From contig SHXR01000030.1 in assembly GCA_009693235.1 (NCBI GenBank), positions 1 through 51,732 on the forward strand: a stretch of DNA of 51,732 nt. Direction: 5' to 3'. The first letter of the stretch is position 1, and each line of letters starts with the position of its first letter. The notes under the pieces were generated by a model. It made no database searches, was not told the DNA's origin, and worked only from the letters and a program-made list of their open reading frames with translations. Source of the stretch: Betaproteobacteria bacterium. GTDB lineage: Bacteria; Pseudomonadota; Gammaproteobacteria; Burkholderiales; SG8-39. The position numbers and the translations under genes are program-made. This document shows positions 37,099 to 49,557 of the stretch, one piece after another.

Positions 37099-38373
37099 AT
37101 GACGCCAAAGAAAATTCTTGTTCTGTTCACCAACGAATGGGACACCGCCGAGTTTGCCAATGCGCGCTATGCAAGGCGTTATCAGTTCATTTTCGAAGGT
37201 TTCGATCTTTTCAAGTTCCCGGAAAACGGTTGGTTGATGTTGTTTGATGTCAGGCGTTTCATTGCACGCATCGTTACCCGCTTTCGGGGTGCCAGGATCG
37301 CCGGGGTCATTTCCACCGATGAGCACTTCGGCGCAATGATCGCCGCCATTATCGCCGAGCGCCTGGGCCTGCCGGGGGGCAACGCCGAAAGCATCCTCAT
37401 CGCTCAGCACAAGTATTACGCCAGAGTGCGGCAAAGGGACATTGCGCCACAGGCAACGCCTGCGTTTTCGTATTTTCCCTATCACATCGAACGCGCGGAA
37501 GAGATCGGGTTTCCATTTCCCTTCTATGTGAAGCCGGTCAAGGCCACCTATTCGATCCTCGCGCGCCGCGTCGATAATTTCCGCGAGTTGCAGACGCACC
37601 TCACGTTTGGCTGGCTGGAAAAGATGATCCTCGAGAGGCTGATCAGACCCTTCAATGATCTTGGCGCCGATCGCGGTCTCTTCCCGATCGATGCGCATCA
37701 TCTGGTCGCCGAGACGATCCTCGAAGGCGATCAGGTGACGGTGGAGGGTTTTGTCAATCAAGGGCAGTTCACGATGCTAGGTGTCGTCGATTCCATCATG
37801 TATCCGGGTACCAGCGCGTTTCAGCGCTTTGAGTATCCCTCCCACCTGCCTATGGAAGTTCAGCAGCGCATGGAGGTCCTGACCGAGCGCGTGGTCAGAG
37901 GATTCGGTTTCCAACACGGCTTCTTCAATGTCGAACTTTTCTACAACCGCGCGACTGACCAGATTCACTTGATTGAAGTCAATCCGCGGCTTGCCTATCA
38001 ATTCGCCGATTTGCGCGAAAAGGTCGACGGCTTCAATCCGTATCAGGCGCTGCTCGATCTGGCGGTCGGCGCGACGCCCAATGTGGTTTTTCGCGAGGGC
38101 CGTTATCGGCATGCGGCGAGTTTTGTCCTTCGCAAATTCGGTCGTACACGATTGCGTAGAGCCCCATCCCAGGAACAGTTGCAGGATGTCCGCCGCCGCC
38201 ATCGCGATGCGAGGCTCATGGTGTACATCAAGAAGGGCGCAAGCCTCGACCGCGAAGTGAAATGGCTGGGTAGCTATCGATATGCGGTACTGAATCTGGG
38301 TGCGATGGATCACGGCAGCCTCTTCGATCGCTTCCACGACGTCAGTCGCGAGCTGCCGTTCGATTTCGCCTGA
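37099..38373 (+). CDS. ATP-grasp domain protein
   Basis: 424 aa. N-terminal ILVLFTNEWDTAEFANARYARRY, then FGAMIAAIIAERLGLPGGNAESILIAQHKYYAR, the ATP-grasp lid FPFYVKPVKATYSI and the metal-binding LIEVNPRLAYQFADL with Glu and Asn near residue 294. C-terminal part FVLRKFGRTRLRRAPSQEQLQDVRRRH is similar to the substrate-binding extension of carboxylate-amine ligases. It starts 21 bp after the preceding gene. Reaction likely a carboxylate-amine or carboxylate-thiol ligation; partners unknown. Confidence 0.8.
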   Translation: MTPKKILVLFTNEWDTAEFANARYARRYQFIFEGFDLFKFPENGWLMLFDVRRFIARIVTRFRGARIAGVISTDEHFGAMIAAIIAERLGLPGGNAESILIAQHKYYARVRQRDIAPQATPAFSYFPYHIERAEEIGFPFPFYVKPVKATYSILARRVDNFRELQTHLTFGWLEKMILERLIRPFNDLGADRGLFPIDAHHLVAETILEGDQVTVEGFVNQGQFTMLGVVDSIMYPGTSAFQRFEYPSHLPMEVQQRMEVLTERVVRGFGFQHGFFNVELFYNRATDQIHLIEVNPRLAYQFADLREKVDGFNPYQALLDLAVGATPNVVFREGRYRHAASFVLRKFGRTRLRRAPSQEQLQDVRRRHRDARLMVYIKKGASLDREVKWLGSYRYAVLNLGAMDHGSLFDRFHDVSRELPFDFA

Positions 38374-38405
38374 TTGCCAGGCGTGGTCGACTGGGTGCTC
38401 TTGTC

Positions 38406-39530
38406 ATGAAGAGGCTCGTTCTCATCGGCGGGGGGCATAGTCATGTCGAGGTACTGCGCGCATTTGGGCGCCGTGCCGATCCCAACATCGAGCTCATCCT
38501 CGTAAGCCCGGATCGCTACACGCCCTATTCGGGGATGTTACCGGGTTGGATTGCGGGCCACTACGCGTTTGCCGATTGTCATATCGATCTGGACCGCCTC
38601 GCGAGATTTGCCGGCGCCCGCTTCATGCTTTCGCGAGTCGTCGGCGTTACATACGGGAAGCGCGAGCTCCGGCTGGATGACGGCGGCGTCATTGGCTATG
38701 ACGCCTGCTCGATCGATATCGGGTCGACGCCACCGGTCAATGCCATCGAGGGCGCACGCACGCATGCCGTGCCGGTCAAACCCGTCGGCGCATTCATTGA
38801 CGCCCTGGAAGCGACGGCGACCGAAGCCAGGAAAGGGCGATCAATTCGCATCGCGCTGATCGGCGCGGGCGCCGCCGGCGTGGAAGTGTTGTTGGCGGTC
38901 CAATATCGATTGCAACATGCAGCACCGGCGGCAAACATCTCGTATTCACTGGTCAGTGCATCGACCTCGATATTGCCCGGCCATCCTCAGAGAACGCGCG
39001 AGATATTCCTGCGGATGCTGCGCGAGCGGCACATCGCGCTTGCCAATGATTGCATGGTCCGATCCATCGACGGTCACATCATTCGCGCAGCAGACGGCAA
39101 GGTGGTCGAGGCCGACTTCTGCATCGTCGCCACCGGTGCCGCAGCGGCGTCGTGGCCAACCGCATCGGGCATCGCGACAGACCCGCAAGGATTCATCAAA
39201 ATCCATGAGACCTTGCAGACCGAATCCGATCCGGTGCTCTTTGCTGCAGGCGATATTGCGAGCATACCCAAACGACCCTATCCGAAATCAGGCGTCTATG
39301 CAGTGCGGCAGGGTCCGATTCTTGCCGCCAACCTATGCAATATTTTGACGAACCAGCCGCTCGCTCGTTACAGTCCGCAGCGCGAAGCGCTCGCGCTCAT
39401 CTCGACCGGCAACCGCTATGCGGTGGCGTCCAGAGGGCCGTTGACGCTCGCAGGTCGTTGGGTGTGGGCCTGGAAAGACCATATCGATTGGCGTTTCATG
39501 AACAAGTACAACCGCGTGCCAGTGCCTTAG
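38406..39530 (+). CDS. pyridine nucleotide-disulfide oxidoreductase of the TIGR03169 (SelD-associated) type
   Basis: 374 aa, FAD/NAD(P) dehydrogenase fold: [71 protein letters not shown], then the C-terminal FAD motif [26 protein letters not shown]. This type often occurs fused to or beside selenophosphate synthetase; no selD is present here. No redox CxxC is evident, so it is more like an NDH-2-type dehydrogenase. Starts 32 bp after the ATP-grasp gene and 14 bp before the VOC gene. Confidence 0.85.
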   Translation: MKRLVLIGGGHSHVEVLRAFGRRADPNIELILVSPDRYTPYSGMLPGWIAGHYAFADCHIDLDRLARFAGARFMLSRVVGVTYGKRELRLDDGGVIGYDACSIDIGSTPPVNAIEGARTHAVPVKPVGAFIDALEATATEARKGRSIRIALIGAGAAGVEVLLAVQYRLQHAAPAANISYSLVSASTSILPGHPQRTREIFLRMLRERHIALANDCMVRSIDGHIIRAADGKVVEADFCIVATGAAAASWPTASGIATDPQGFIKIHETLQTESDPVLFAAGDIASIPKRPYPKSGVYAVRQGPILAANLCNILTNQPLARYSPQREALALISTGNRYAVASRGPLTLAGRWVWAWKDHIDWRFMNKYNRVPVP

Positions 39531-39544
39531 TGGAGCAAACCATC

Positions 39545-40027
39545 ATGACGCAACGTCCTTTTCGAGTTCTTGGACTCCAGCAGATTGCCATTGGCGGGCC
39601 GGACAAGATGCGATTGCGCAAACTCTGGATCGACATGCTGGGCTTACAAGTGATCGACACCTTCGTGAGCGAACGGGAAAACGTCGATGAGGATATCGCG
39701 GTGATGGGAGATGGGCCCCTCTCGGTGGAAGTGGACCTAATGCAACCGCTCGATGCGACCAAACGCCCCGCCGTGCATGAGACGCCCCTCAATCATGTTG
39801 GGTTGTGGGTTGACGATTTACCCGGCGCCATGGCATGGCTCTCTGTGCAAGGCGTGCGTTTTGCGCCGGGCGGTATTCGGCGCGGTGGCTCCGGGCATGA
39901 TATTTGTTTTATTCACCCGAAGGCCAATGATCAATTTCCGCTGGCAGGTGAAGGTGTGCTGATTGAATTGGTGCAGGCGCCGCCCGCGGTGATTGCAGCG
40001 TTCGCAGCGCGCGGTGCCACTACTTGA
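39545..40027 (+). CDS. VOC family protein, probable methylmalonyl-CoA epimerase
   Basis: 160 aa vicinal-oxygen-chelate fold: [26 protein letters not shown] for the first module, [20 protein letters not shown] and [13 protein letters not shown] for the second with metal ligands His, His and Glu (LIELVQ). It fits methylmalonyl-CoA epimerase, converting the (S)- to the (R)-form, because the carboxylase and mutase are encoded next to it on the other strand. Its stop overlaps the carboxylase alpha stop by 8 bp. It could instead be part of the upstream operon (14 bp spacing), so the assignment is context based. Confidence 0.72.
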   Translation: MTQRPFRVLGLQQIAIGGPDKMRLRKLWIDMLGLQVIDTFVSERENVDEDIAVMGDGPLSVEVDLMQPLDATKRPAVHETPLNHVGLWVDDLPGAMAWLSVQGVRFAPGGIRRGGSGHDICFIHPKANDQFPLAGEGVLIELVQAPPAVIAAFAARGATT

Positions 40028-42008
40028 ATTTCATGATAGGTTGATCGACGGCAAGGCTTTCTCCCGCTTTCGCCAGGAGTTCGCTCACCACGCCGTCCCG
40101 ATCGGCACGCAGCACGTTTTCCATCTTCATCGCTTCAATCACTGCAAGCTTGTCGCCCGCTTTCACTTCGTGGCCGATGCCGACCGATACTTCGGTGAGA
40201 AGACCGGGCATTGGCGTCAGCAGGAATTTCGATGTGTCCGCTGCAACCTTGCGTGGCATTAGTGCTTGCATGGCCGCCGCGCGGCGTGACAACACCATCA
40301 CATCCACTTGGCGGCCGGCATGCGTCAGGCGGTACTGCAAACCTCGTCGATCGAGTTGTATGCAAATAGGCGCACCGTCGATCGTGCCGCGAAAGATCGG
40401 TTCACCGCACGACCACTCGGTACGCACTTTGTAGAGTTGCTCGCGAAAGATGACGTCGCAGCCGCCCTCGGTGAGGCATAGCGACACGGGATGGTGGGAA
40501 AGCCCAATGACGACCACGACCTCGGTGGGCGGGATGAACTCATGGCCTTGCAGTTGTCCGGAGATGGTGGCGTTGCGCCGGTCGTATTGATGGAAGATGG
40601 TTGCGCCTGCTACCACCATGTGAGCGGGATCCCAATCGGGTCCGGTATCGGCGGCAAATCCTTTTGGGAAATGCTCGGCGATGAAGCCGGTATTGAATTC
40701 ACCCGACACAAACCGCGGATGCTGCATGAGCGCCGCTTGAAACGGCACGTTCGATGAAATGCCGCGAATGAAAAATGCATCGAGGGCGCGGCGCATGCGC
40801 AAGATCGCATCGAGCCGGGTCGCGCCATGCGTCACCAGCTTCGCGATCATCGAGTCGTAGTACATGGAAATTTCCCCGCCCTCGAAGACACCGGTATCGA
40901 CGCGGACCTCGCCGGGCTGCTCCGCAGGCGGGAGGTAGCGAACCAGACGTCCGGTGGAGGGCAGGAATCCGCGATAGGGATCCTCGGCGTTGATGCGGCA
41001 TTCCATCGCCCAGCCTTCGCGTTTGATCTCTTCCTGCTTGAATGGCAGTCGTTCGCCTGCTGCCACGCGAATCATCAATTCAACCAGGTCGAGGCCAGTG
41101 ATCATTTCGGTTACCGGGTGCTCAACCTGCAGGCGCGTGTTCATCTCAAGGAAATAAAAGGACCGATCCTTGCCGACGACAAACTCGACGGTCCCCGCAC
41201 TTTGGTAGCGCACCGCTTTGGCGAGCATCACCGCCTGCTCACCCATCGCCTTGCGGGTCGCGTCATCGAGAAACGGGGAAGGCGCCTCCTCGATAACCTT
41301 TTGATGGCGGCGCTGAATCGAGCACTCGCGTTCCCACAGGTAGACCACATTGCCATGGGCATCGCCCAACACCTGAATCTCGATGTGGCGCGGCTCTTCG
41401 ACAAATTTTTCGATGAAGACGCGATCATCGCCAAAGGCATTGCGTGCTTCGTTGCGGCAAGAAGCATAGCCTTCGCGTGCCTCTTCGGCATTGAACGCGA
41501 CCCGCAGACCCTTGCCGCCGCCGCCCGCGCTCGCCTTGATCATGATCGGATAGCCAACGCGTCCTGCGATGTCCACCGCTTGGTCAGCGGTTTCGATTGC
41601 AGCGTTATGGCCCGGGATGGTGTTGACCTTGGCTTCGTTCGCGAGTTTTTTCGAGGCGATTTTGTCGCCCATCGCGGAGATCGAATAATGCTTGGGGCCG
41701 ATAAAGACGATGCCTTCTTCTTCGACGCGTTTGGCGAATGCCTCATTCTCAGAAAGAAAGCCGTAGCCCGGATGAACCGCTTCCGCTCCGGTCTTTTTGC
41801 AGGCGGCGATGATGCGGTCCATCATTAAATAGGATTCTTTCGAGGGTGGCGGGCCGATCAGCACTGCCTCATCGGCCAATTCCACATGACGCGCATTCTT
41901 GTCGGCCACGGAATAGACGGCCACGGTTTTGATGCCCATGCGACGGGCCGTCTTGATGACGCGGCAAGCGATTTCACCGCGATTGGCGATCAGGATTTTC
42001 TTGAACAT
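40020..42008 (-). CDS. pccA: propionyl-CoA/acetyl-CoA carboxylase alpha subunit (biotin carboxylase + BCCP)
   Basis: 662 aa. Biotin carboxylase ([73 protein letters not shown]), linker, and the C-terminal biotinyl domain with EAMKMEN (Lys near 628). Together with the beta subunit it carboxylates propionyl-CoA to (S)-methylmalonyl-CoA, inferred from the neighbouring mutase. The gene lies 85 bp downstream of the beta gene. Other acyl-CoA preferences cannot be excluded. Confidence 0.92.
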   Translation of the reverse strand: MFKKILIANRGEIACRVIKTARRMGIKTVAVYSVADKNARHVELADEAVLIGPPPSKESYLMMDRIIAACKKTGAEAVHPGYGFLSENEAFAKRVEEEGIVFIGPKHYSISAMGDKIASKKLANEAKVNTIPGHNAAIETADQAVDIAGRVGYPIMIKASAGGGGKGLRVAFNAEEAREGYASCRNEARNAFGDDRVFIEKFVEEPRHIEIQVLGDAHGNVVYLWERECSIQRRHQKVIEEAPSPFLDDATRKAMGEQAVMLAKAVRYQSAGTVEFVVGKDRSFYFLEMNTRLQVEHPVTEMITGLDLVELMIRVAAGERLPFKQEEIKREGWAMECRINAEDPYRGFLPSTGRLVRYLPPAEQPGEVRVDTGVFEGGEISMYYDSMIAKLVTHGATRLDAILRMRRALDAFFIRGISSNVPFQAALMQHPRFVSGEFNTGFIAEHFPKGFAADTGPDWDPAHMVVAGATIFHQYDRRNATISGQLQGHEFIPPTEVVVVIGLSHHPVSLCLTEGGCDVIFREQLYKVRTEWSCGEPIFRGTIDGAPICIQLDRRGLQYRLTHAGRQVDVMVLSRRAAAMQALMPRKVAADTSKFLLTPMPGLLTEVSVGIGHEVKAGDKLAVIEAMKMENVLRADRDGVVSELLAKAGESLAVDQPIMKFK

Positions 42009-42093
42009 GCTTTTTTCACCGCGGGGGAGGCAAAGGACAAAATATTCAATCGCACATGGGCTGCCGTTGGCGTCCGTTGCGGTTCACGTCTTA

Positions 42094-43626
42094 TCAAAGT
42101 GGAATGTTCCCGTGCTTGCGCCAGGGATTGTCGAGTTTTTTGTTCCGCAGCATCGTCAACGATCGGCAAACGCGTTTGCGGGTTTCGCGGGGCGAGATGA
42201 CATCGTCTATGAAACCACGCTGCCCGGCGATAAACGGATTGGCAAATTTCTGCCGATACTCTTCGGTTCGCTCGGCAATTTTTTTGGCATCGCCGATGTC
42301 TTTCCGGAAGATGATCTCGACGGCGCCCTTTGGCCCCATCACCGCGATTTCAGCGGTTGGCCAGGCGAAATTGACGTCGCCGCGCAAATGCTTGGATGAC
42401 ATGACGTCATAGGCGCCGCCGTACGCTTTGCGGGTAATTACGGTGACCTTCGGCACGGTGCATTCCGCATAGGCGTATAGCAGTTTCGCGCCGTGTTTGA
42501 TGATGCCGCCGTATTCCTGGGAGGTGCCGGGGAGAAAGCCCGGCACATCGACGAAGGTGAGGATTGGGATATTGAAGGCGTCGCAGAATCGTACGAACCG
42601 GGCCCCCTTTATCGCACTCTTGATGTCGAGGCATCCGGCCAATACCATTGGTTGATTGGCGACGATGCCTACCGTTGCCCCCTCCATGCGGGCAAATCCA
42701 ATCACGATGTTCTTGGCGTGATCGGGCTGAATTTCGAAGAAATCCGCATCATCGACCACCTTGATGATGAGTTCCTTCATGTCGTAGGGCTGGTTCGCGT
42801 TATCCGGAATCAGCGTGTCCAGCGAAAGCTCGATCCGGTCTGGTGTGTCGGTGGTCTGCCGGGTCGGTGCGCGTTCGCGGTTGTTGAGTGGGAGGTAATT
42901 GAAAAAGCGCCTGAGCATCATGAGCGCTTCAACATCGTTTTCGAACGCGAGGTCCGCCACGCCGGAGCGGGTGGTATGCGTCAATGCACCGCCCAGCTCC
43001 TCGGCCGTAACTTCTTCATGTGTCACCGTTTTCACGACTTCAGGGCCGGTCACAAACATATAAGAGCTGTCTTTCACCATGAAGATGAAATCCGTCATCG
43101 CCGGGGAATACACCGCTCCGCCAGCACACGGGCCCATGATCATCGAGATCTGCGGAATCACGCCCGATGCCATCACATTCCGTTGAAAAACATCGGCGTA
43201 GCCCGCCAGTGAATCGACCCCTTCCTGAATGCGCGCGCCGCCCGAATCATTGAGGCCGATGACTGGTGCGCCGACTTTCATCGCGTTATCCATGATCTTG
43301 CAGATCTTTTCGGCGTGCGCCGCCGATAAGGCGCCGCCAAACACGGTGAAATCCTGCGAGAAGACGAAGACGACGCGCCCATTGATCGTGCCATAGCCGG
43401 TGACGACGCCATCGCCTGGAATCTTGTTTTCGTCCATGCCGAAATCAACGCAGCGATGCTCGACGAACATGTCCCATTCTTCGAAGCTGTCGGGATCGAG
43501 CAAGAGTTCAATGCGTTCGCGAGCGGTGAGCTTGCCCTTGCCGTGTTGGGTTTCGATGCGCTGTGCGCCGCCCCCTGCGCGCGCCGCGCCGCGCATCTCC
43601 TCAAGTTGTCGAATGATGTCTTGCAT
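42094..43626 (-). CDS. pccB: propionyl-CoA carboxylase beta subunit
   Basis: 510 aa carboxyltransferase: [93 protein letters not shown], and the C-terminal [48 protein letters not shown]. Start ATG 43626 with GAGGGG upstream. Between pccA and meaB, in the usual order. The substrate residues fit the propionyl-CoA class. Confidence 0.94.
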   Translation of the reverse strand: MQDIIRQLEEMRGAARAGGGAQRIETQHGKGKLTARERIELLLDPDSFEEWDMFVEHRCVDFGMDENKIPGDGVVTGYGTINGRVVFVFSQDFTVFGGALSAAHAEKICKIMDNAMKVGAPVIGLNDSGGARIQEGVDSLAGYADVFQRNVMASGVIPQISMIMGPCAGGAVYSPAMTDFIFMVKDSSYMFVTGPEVVKTVTHEEVTAEELGGALTHTTRSGVADLAFENDVEALMMLRRFFNYLPLNNRERAPTRQTTDTPDRIELSLDTLIPDNANQPYDMKELIIKVVDDADFFEIQPDHAKNIVIGFARMEGATVGIVANQPMVLAGCLDIKSAIKGARFVRFCDAFNIPILTFVDVPGFLPGTSQEYGGIIKHGAKLLYAYAECTVPKVTVITRKAYGGAYDVMSSKHLRGDVNFAWPTAEIAVMGPKGAVEIIFRKDIGDAKKIAERTEEYRQKFANPFIAGQRGFIDDVISPRETRKRVCRSLTMLRNKKLDNPWRKHGNIPL

Positions 43627-43662
43627 CGTCGGTTACCCCTCTGTCAATTTCTTATGCGCCCA

Positions 43663-44689
43663 TCACCGGGCCGGCTCATCGGTTGCATAGAGTGCTAGCA
43701 ATCGTGCAGCAGCCGCCGAAGCGGACGTTTCCCCCGATGCAACGGCCGCTGCGATCTTCGTCAATTCTTGCTGGACCCGTGCATGGGCGCGAAAACGCCC
43801 GCGCAGGCTCTCATCGATAATCTGCCACATCCAGGCGAGTGCCTGTCGTTTGCGTTTCGCATCGAATTCGCCGTGCGCCTGCATCGCGGTCCGATACTCG
43901 TCGATTTTGCGCCACAGCGCATCGATGCCGGCACCGGTCAGCGCCGAGGCAAGCAGTACTGGCGGGGACCAGTGCGGGCTGCTCGGGCGGAGCATCATCA
44001 GTGCGTTGGCGGCATTGCCGCGGGCTGATTCGGCCGCACGGGCATCGATATCGGCCTTGTTGATCACCACGATGTCGGCCAGCTCAACGACGCCTTTCTT
44101 CATGGACTGCAACTCGTCCCCCGCATTGGGGAGTTGCAAGAGTACGAAAACATCGGTCATGCCGGCGACAGCGGTCTCGGATTGTCCAACGCCCACCGTC
44201 TCGACAATTACGATATCGAAGCCGGCCGCTTCGCAGGCGAGCATCGCTTCGCGCGTGCGGGCCGCGACACCGCCAAGGGCGCCACCTGCCGGGGACGGTC
44301 GCACAAACGCACTGGCGTGCGTGGAGAGGTGCTCCATGCGCGTTTTATCCCCGAGGATCGATCCGCCGCTGAGCGATGAGGTGGGATCCACCGCCAGCAC
44401 GGCGACGCGCGAGCCCTGCTCGATCAATTGCAGGCCAAATGCTTCGATGAAGGTGGATTTGCCGACGCCTGGAACGCCGGTGATGCCGATGCGCAAGGAC
44501 CGGCCGGTGTGGGGCAACAAGGCGCCGAGCACTGCGCGAGCATGGACTTGATGATCGTCACGCGTGGATTCGATCAGCGTGATGGTTTTAGCCAACGCGC
44601 GCCGCTCGCGCGCCAGCACACCGTCACGCAGGAGGGCGTCGTCCGTGGCGAGCACTGAAGGCGAAGCGTTCAACGCCGCGGCAAGGTCA

Positions 44690-44709
<20 letters not shown>
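43663..44709 (-). CDS. meaB: methylmalonyl-CoA mutase-associated GTPase MeaB
   Basis: 348 aa G3E-family GTPase (ArgK/MeaB) that protects and gates cofactor loading of methylmalonyl-CoA mutase. P-loop [57 protein letters not shown] switch read as [20 protein letters not shown], and [13 protein letters not shown] are all present. The start is GTG 44709 and overlaps the mutase stop by 20 bp, so the two are translationally coupled. Normal length. Confidence 0.93.
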
Positions 44710-46870
<2,161 letters not shown>

Positions 46871-47184
46871 GGTGCTTTCCTTAGAGGCCGTCTCAACATG
46901 ACGCCAAACGGCCAAAATTTTGCGGAGTATGAAGGGAATGTCTCCCCTCATTTTGAACAGATTCTTCATGGTTGGGTGAACGAGCGCGATGCGCCGCAGC
47001 GCGGCCTCCCAGTCAGGGATGATTTTCCCAGATTGGTGCGCGGCCCACCAGCTTCCTGTGCGACCAGGGATTCGAATGACTTTGTCACTACCATCGCGAC
47101 GACACGGCGCATCGCCTGCGAGAGAGATTGATGGATGTTTGCGCCGAGCGCTATGATTGCGCCAGACAAGCTTGGAGATCCCGC
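46871..47184. other. divergent intergenic region between mutase and nitrile hydratase-like operon
   Basis: 314 bp without a clear gene, presumably carrying promoters for both directions. GGCCGT at 46887-46892 and ACGGCC at 46908-46913 form a short inverted repeat near the mutase start. No cobalamin riboswitch box or terminator was recognised. The reading frame runs open through it in two frames, but without homology. Confidence 0.5.
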
Positions 47185-47490
47185 ATGATTCGACGCGTGC
47201 ATGATATGGGCGGCCTGCCGGCGGGTCGTGTCCAGCCGGCCGATCACGAACTTGAGCCGTATGCAAAGCGCGCGCAGGCCGTGATGGCCCTGTTGCGTGA
47301 AGCGCGCAGGAACATGGCGCGGCTCGACGAAATGCGGCGCAACACCGAGGATCTCGAAGACCGGTATCTCGACATTTCATACGATGACCGGGTCGTGCAC
47401 TCGACTGCCCAGATCTTGATTCAACGAGGCATCCTCTCGATCGAAGAGCTCGGTCAAAAAATGAGCGAGCTCTCGGAGGCAAGCGCGTGA
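47185..47490 (+). CDS. nitrile hydratase beta N-terminal-like subunit, copy 1
   Basis: 101 aa. ATG 47185 has GGAG 7 bp upstream and gives [22 protein letters not shown], equivalent to the N terminus of nitrile hydratase beta (HDMGG). A longer frame starts at 47128/47131. The end, [20 protein letters not shown], matches the N-terminal helical half of beta. No C-terminal barrel is attached. Its stop overlaps the start of copy 2 (GTGA). It may be a structural subunit or, like the p14K/NhlE activators that resemble beta N-terminal halves, a metallochaperone for the alpha subunit. Confidence 0.75.
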   Translation: MIRRVHDMGGLPAGRVQPADHELEPYAKRAQAVMALLREARRNMARLDEMRRNTEDLEDRYLDISYDDRVVHSTAQILIQRGILSIEELGQKMSELSEASA

Positions 47491-47795
47491 ACTTCGATGG
47501 CAGGCGTCATCACGACATGGGGGGCCTTGCTGCCGGCCCAGTCGATTTACATGAACATCACTATGAGCATTGGGAACGCCGCGTCGATGCGCTGATGATG
47601 CTGCTCACGTTTCGTAATCCTTCGCATCTGCGGGTCGACGAGTTGCGCCAAAACATCGAGGCACTGGGGCCAATTGCCTATGACCAACTTGGGTACTATG
47701 AGCGTTGGATGCATTCGGTTACCCAAGTGCTGGTGAAGCGCGGGCTCATCACCCTCGACGAACTTGGCATCAAGATGGAGGAACTGGACCGGTGA
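47487..47795 (+). CDS. nitrile hydratase beta N-terminal-like subunit, copy 2
   Basis: 102 aa, GTG start 47487 with GGAGG 7 bp upstream. Same module as the preceding gene: [22 protein letters not shown], then RVDALMMLL, and the end [23 protein letters not shown] aligns with [23 protein letters not shown] of copy 1. Both lack the barrel. Its stop overlaps the next gene (GTGA). The pair looks like a tandem duplication; one may have become an activator while the other stayed structural. Confidence 0.75.
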   Translation: MNFDGRRHHDMGGLAAGPVDLHEHHYEHWERRVDALMMLLTFRNPSHLRVDELRQNIEALGPIAYDQLGYYERWMHSVTQVLVKRGLITLDELGIKMEELDR

Positions 47796-48094
47796 CCACC
47801 ATCAACCCCATGCCTGCGCGATTTAAAGCGGGTGATCGCGTCAAGGTGCGGAAGACCTACCCACCTGGACACGTCCGGACGCCCTATTATTGCAGGGGTC
47901 GTACCGGCACAGTCGAACGCCTATGCGGCGCCTTTCCCAATCCTGAAGAGCTTGCCTACAACCGTCCCGGATTGCCGGCCCAACCGCTCTATCGTGTGCT
48001 GTTCAACTGTCGCGAACTGTGGGCGGATTACCAGGAGCGGGCCGATGATGTGGTGGAGATCGAGATCTATCAACACTGGTTGGAACCCGCCTAA
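47792..48094 (+). CDS. nitrile hydratase beta C-terminal-like subunit
   Basis: 100 aa, start GTG 47792 overlapping the preceding stop, with GGAGGAAC upstream. The SH3-like barrel of nitrile hydratase beta is complete: FKAGDRVKVRKTYPPGHVRTPYYCRGRTGTVE, then QPLYRVLFNCRELWADYQE and the end VVEIEIYQHWLEPA. In thiocyanate hydrolase the beta subunit is likewise split into separate N- and C-terminal polypeptides. 9 bp before the alpha gene. Confidence 0.85.
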   Translation: MTTINPMPARFKAGDRVKVRKTYPPGHVRTPYYCRGRTGTVERLCGAFPNPEELAYNRPGLPAQPLYRVLFNCRELWADYQERADDVVEIEIYQHWLEPA

Positions 48095-48103
48095 GGAGTC
48101 ACG

Positions 48104-48715
48104 ATGAACGATCGCTTGAACGACGGTGGGCAGCCCGAAGAAGATACGCGCGGATACTACAAACGTATGCAGTCGGCGGTTGAGGAACTGCTGATTTTGA
48201 AAGGCGTATTTACCCGCGAAGATGTTGACCGCACGGTGGCCGAGATAGAGGCGCGCGACTACCGGCGCGGTGCGGTGGTCGTGGCGCGGGCGTGGGTTGA
48301 TGCGGCGTACCGCGCACGGCTGCTTCAAAACGGCCGCGCGGCATGCGAGGAGTTGGGGCTCAAAGTCGGCCCTTTGCATCTTATCGTGGTCGAAAATACC
48401 GATTCCGTTCACAACGTTATCGTGTGCACCTTGTGCTCGTGTTATCCGCGAATGCTGCTTGGGCTCCCGCCTGAGTGGTACAAGAGCGGTGAATACCGCA
48501 GCCGGGTGGTGCGCGAGCCGCGCAAGGTGCTGGAGGAATTTGGCACCACGCTGCCGGTCGATGTGAGAATACGCGTACATGATTCCAGCGCGGATATGCG
48601 CTATCTCGTGCTGCCGATGCGGCCAGCGGGAACGGAAGGTTGGAGTGAAGAGCGGCTGGCCGAGGTCGTGACGCGAGACTGTTTGGTTGGGACGGCTTTG
48701 CCAAAGGCAGCTTGA
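48104..48715 (+). CDS. nitrile hydratase alpha / thiocyanate hydrolase gamma-like subunit (cobalt type)
   Basis: 203 aa. The metal claw VCTLCSCYPR is at Cys108-Thr-Leu-Cys111-Ser112-Cys113; threonine before Leu indicates the cobalt type (Fe enzymes have CSLCSC). The conserved LPPEWYKSGEYRSRVVREPRKVL follows and the length fits alpha subunits. AAGGAG precedes ATG 48104. It hydrates nitriles to amides or hydrolyses thiocyanate; which cannot be told. No amidase and no cobalt transporter is nearby. Fourth gene of the operon from 47185. Confidence 0.88.
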   Translation: MNDRLNDGGQPEEDTRGYYKRMQSAVEELLILKGVFTREDVDRTVAEIEARDYRRGAVVVARAWVDAAYRARLLQNGRAACEELGLKVGPLHLIVVENTDSVHNVIVCTLCSCYPRMLLGLPPEWYKSGEYRSRVVREPRKVLEEFGTTLPVDVRIRVHDSSADMRYLVLPMRPAGTEGWSEERLAEVVTRDCLVGTALPKAA

Positions 48716-48740
48716 AAGAAGGAGCGCTATGGTCCTTCTT
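48716..48740. terminator. possible bidirectional terminator between convergent genes
   Basis: AAGAAGGA (48716-48723) and TCCTTCTT (48733-48740) form an 8-bp stem with a nine-base loop between the alpha-subunit stop and the MOSC gene stop on the other strand. The T tract is limited to the stem end, so strength is uncertain, but the position between two convergent genes fits termination. Confidence 0.4.
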
Positions 48741-49557
48741 AAAAGGTCCAGCGCATCGCAAGTGGCATGCCGACCGCAATTCGCACACCGATGCCTCCCT
48801 TCACGATTGCGTTCTGTCCAAACGTAATGCCCCCGCCCATGCGTGGATTGGCGCGATAGGTCGATAGCGTCTCTAGCGGTTCAACGCCACGCTGACCCGT
48901 ATCTTGATCGGTGGTGGTGATTTCGCATCGTGTACACGGTTTTACCAAGCGAAGAACGATCGATCCTGCGCTAAGCGTATCGACGTGATCCTCATCATAG
49001 GGTGCCACGCCATCGATCACGATATTCGGGCGAAATAGGCTCATCGGGATAGGTCCGGACAGGCGCGCGTTGAGTTCTGCGAGCGATGCGGCATTCGCGA
49101 CCAGGATGGGAAAGCCGTCTGAGAATCGGTTGAGGGCTTCGTCCGGGCCGGTCCAGTTGCGGTCACTCGTGCGTCGTTCGGCCGCATCAAATGCCACCAG
49201 GCGACAGTGCGTGCCGAGAAAATCACCGAACCACTTTGCGGCGGCGTCACCTTCATCAAACGTATGGCCTTCGTGTTCCCAAATAAAGACGCGACGACGC
49301 GCGCGCTCGCGCCCGTGTAGTGCTATTTTCAGCGGTGGCATGCCCGGTGCGCCCATTCGCATTGCATCGGCGTCGAGCGCGATGGCAATCAGCGCCATGT
49401 TTGGATGCTCCCGCTGGCTGATGAATAAGCCGTTGCGGTCAACCAACATCCAATTGCGATCCCATTCGAGCCCGCTGTGGGTCAACCGGGCTTCACCGAT
49501 ATCGATGCCGCGGCACGATTTCAGTGGGTAGATGTGAAGGGATTTGACGAATGTCAT
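48739..49557 (-). CDS. MOSC domain-containing protein (YcbX-type)
   Basis: 272 aa. N-terminal beta-barrel domain MTFVKSLHIYPLKSCRGIDIGEARLT, GLEWDRNWMLVDRNGLFISQREHPNMA, then the MOSC domain with RFSDGFPILVANAASLAELNARL, RPNIVIDGVAPYDEDHV and LVKPCTRCEITTTDQDTGQRG, where the cysteine corresponds to the molybdenum-cofactor ligand. ATG 49557 is chosen; a TTG start 15 bp earlier is also open. Such proteins act with Moco in reduction of N-hydroxylated compounds. Convergent to the nitrile hydratase-like operon; link not evident. Confidence 0.88.
   Translation of the reverse strand: MTFVKSLHIYPLKSCRGIDIGEARLTHSGLEWDRNWMLVDRNGLFISQREHPNMALIAIALDADAMRMGAPGMPPLKIALHGRERARRRVFIWEHEGHTFDEGDAAAKWFGDFLGTHCRLVAFDAAERRTSDRNWTGPDEALNRFSDGFPILVANAASLAELNARLSGPIPMSLFRPNIVIDGVAPYDEDHVDTLSAGSIVLRLVKPCTRCEITTTDQDTGQRGVEPLETLSTYRANPRMGGGITFGQNAIVKGGIGVRIAVGMPLAMRWTF

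Noticed and set aside
46871..47184. Cobalamin riboswitch or IS remnant upstream of the mutase
   Set aside because: No B12-box pattern; IS-like look was not supported by a transposase or matching ends.
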